A stretch of 6,512 bases of DNA. Origin: Bacteroidales bacterium. Its GTDB lineage: Bacteria > Bacteroidota > Bacteroidia > Bacteroidales > UBA3663. The stretch spans positions 1-6,512 of the forward strand of contig SFEH01000116.1 of NCBI GenBank assembly GCA_004557315.1. The letters run 5' to 3'. Positions 6,478 through 6,512 of this stretch are shown piece by piece; position 1 is the stretch's first letter, and each line of letters opens with the position of its first letter. The notes under the pieces are model-generated. The model was not told the DNA's origin. It worked only from the letters and a program-made list of their open reading frames with translations, and ran no database searches. Made by a program: the position numbers and the translations under genes.

Positions 6478-6512
6478 TGTCGATTAAGCAGAATTGCCTT
6501 TTTTTGCAGATT
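6478..6512. other. Short intergenic end of window
   Basis: These 35 bases after cas6 contain a run of seven T residues preceded by GCAGAATTGC, whose arms pair over only three bases. This is too weak to call an intrinsic terminator. No start codon, repeat unit or recognisable coding sequence is seen before the window ends, so whether more cas genes or a CRISPR array follow is not visible here. Confidence 0.5.

Noticed and set aside
6488..6507. Possible intrinsic terminator after cas6 (GCAGAATTGC followed by a T run)
   Set aside because: The inverted arms pair over only three bases, too short to form a stable hairpin.
5691..6512. Horizontal-transfer signature in cas6 from base composition
   Set aside because: Apart from an AT-rich start, which kdsA also has, I saw no clear difference in codon choice from neighbouring genes by eye; a proper composition analysis was not possible.
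6478..6512. Start of a CRISPR leader or repeat downstream of cas6
   Set aside because: Only 35 bases are available and no repeated unit can be seen within them.

Overview
The window looks like a chromosomal segment of a Bacteroidales bacterium, most likely Prevotella or a relative. The evidence is the mix of protein families (a DUF4301 protein, a NupG-type nucleoside permease and KdsA for a Gram-negative envelope), AT-rich leaders with mostly weak Shine-Dalgarno sequences, and promoter-like sites of the Bacteroidetes TTG / TAnnTTTG type. I see no insertion sequence, rRNA, tRNA or complete CRISPR array. The genus is an inference.

Layout. Positions 1-1151 on the minus strand hold the N-terminal 383 residues of a long RelA/SpoT homologue; its hydrolase (HD) domain has lost its metal ligands, while its (p)ppGpp synthetase domain is intact. 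A 158-base AT-rich intergenic region (1152-1309) carries back-to-back promoter candidates. All remaining genes run on the plus strand with very short gaps: a DUF4301 protein (1310-2833), a major-facilitator nucleoside:H+ symporter (2855-4135), the 16S rRNA methyltransferase RsmE (4135-4845, start overlapping the previous stop by one base), KdsA (4884-5690) and a Cas6-family CRISPR RNA endoribonuclease (5701-6477). The last 35 bases contain no recognisable gene.

How it fits together. The first four plus-strand genes are housekeeping or metabolic: a possible nucleotidyltransferase-like protein, nucleoside uptake, ribosome modification and synthesis of the LPS sugar KDO. Cas6 follows kdsA after only 10 bases, so it may be transcribed by read-through from the housekeeping operon. 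It probably marks the near edge of a CRISPR-Cas locus that continues past the right end of the window. The points most worth following up are this Cas6, which appears to lack a histidine at the usual N-terminal catalytic position; the resemblance of DUF4301 to UDP-sugar pyrophosphorylases; and the RelA-like enzyme that combines a dead hydrolase with an RxKD-type synthetase motif.
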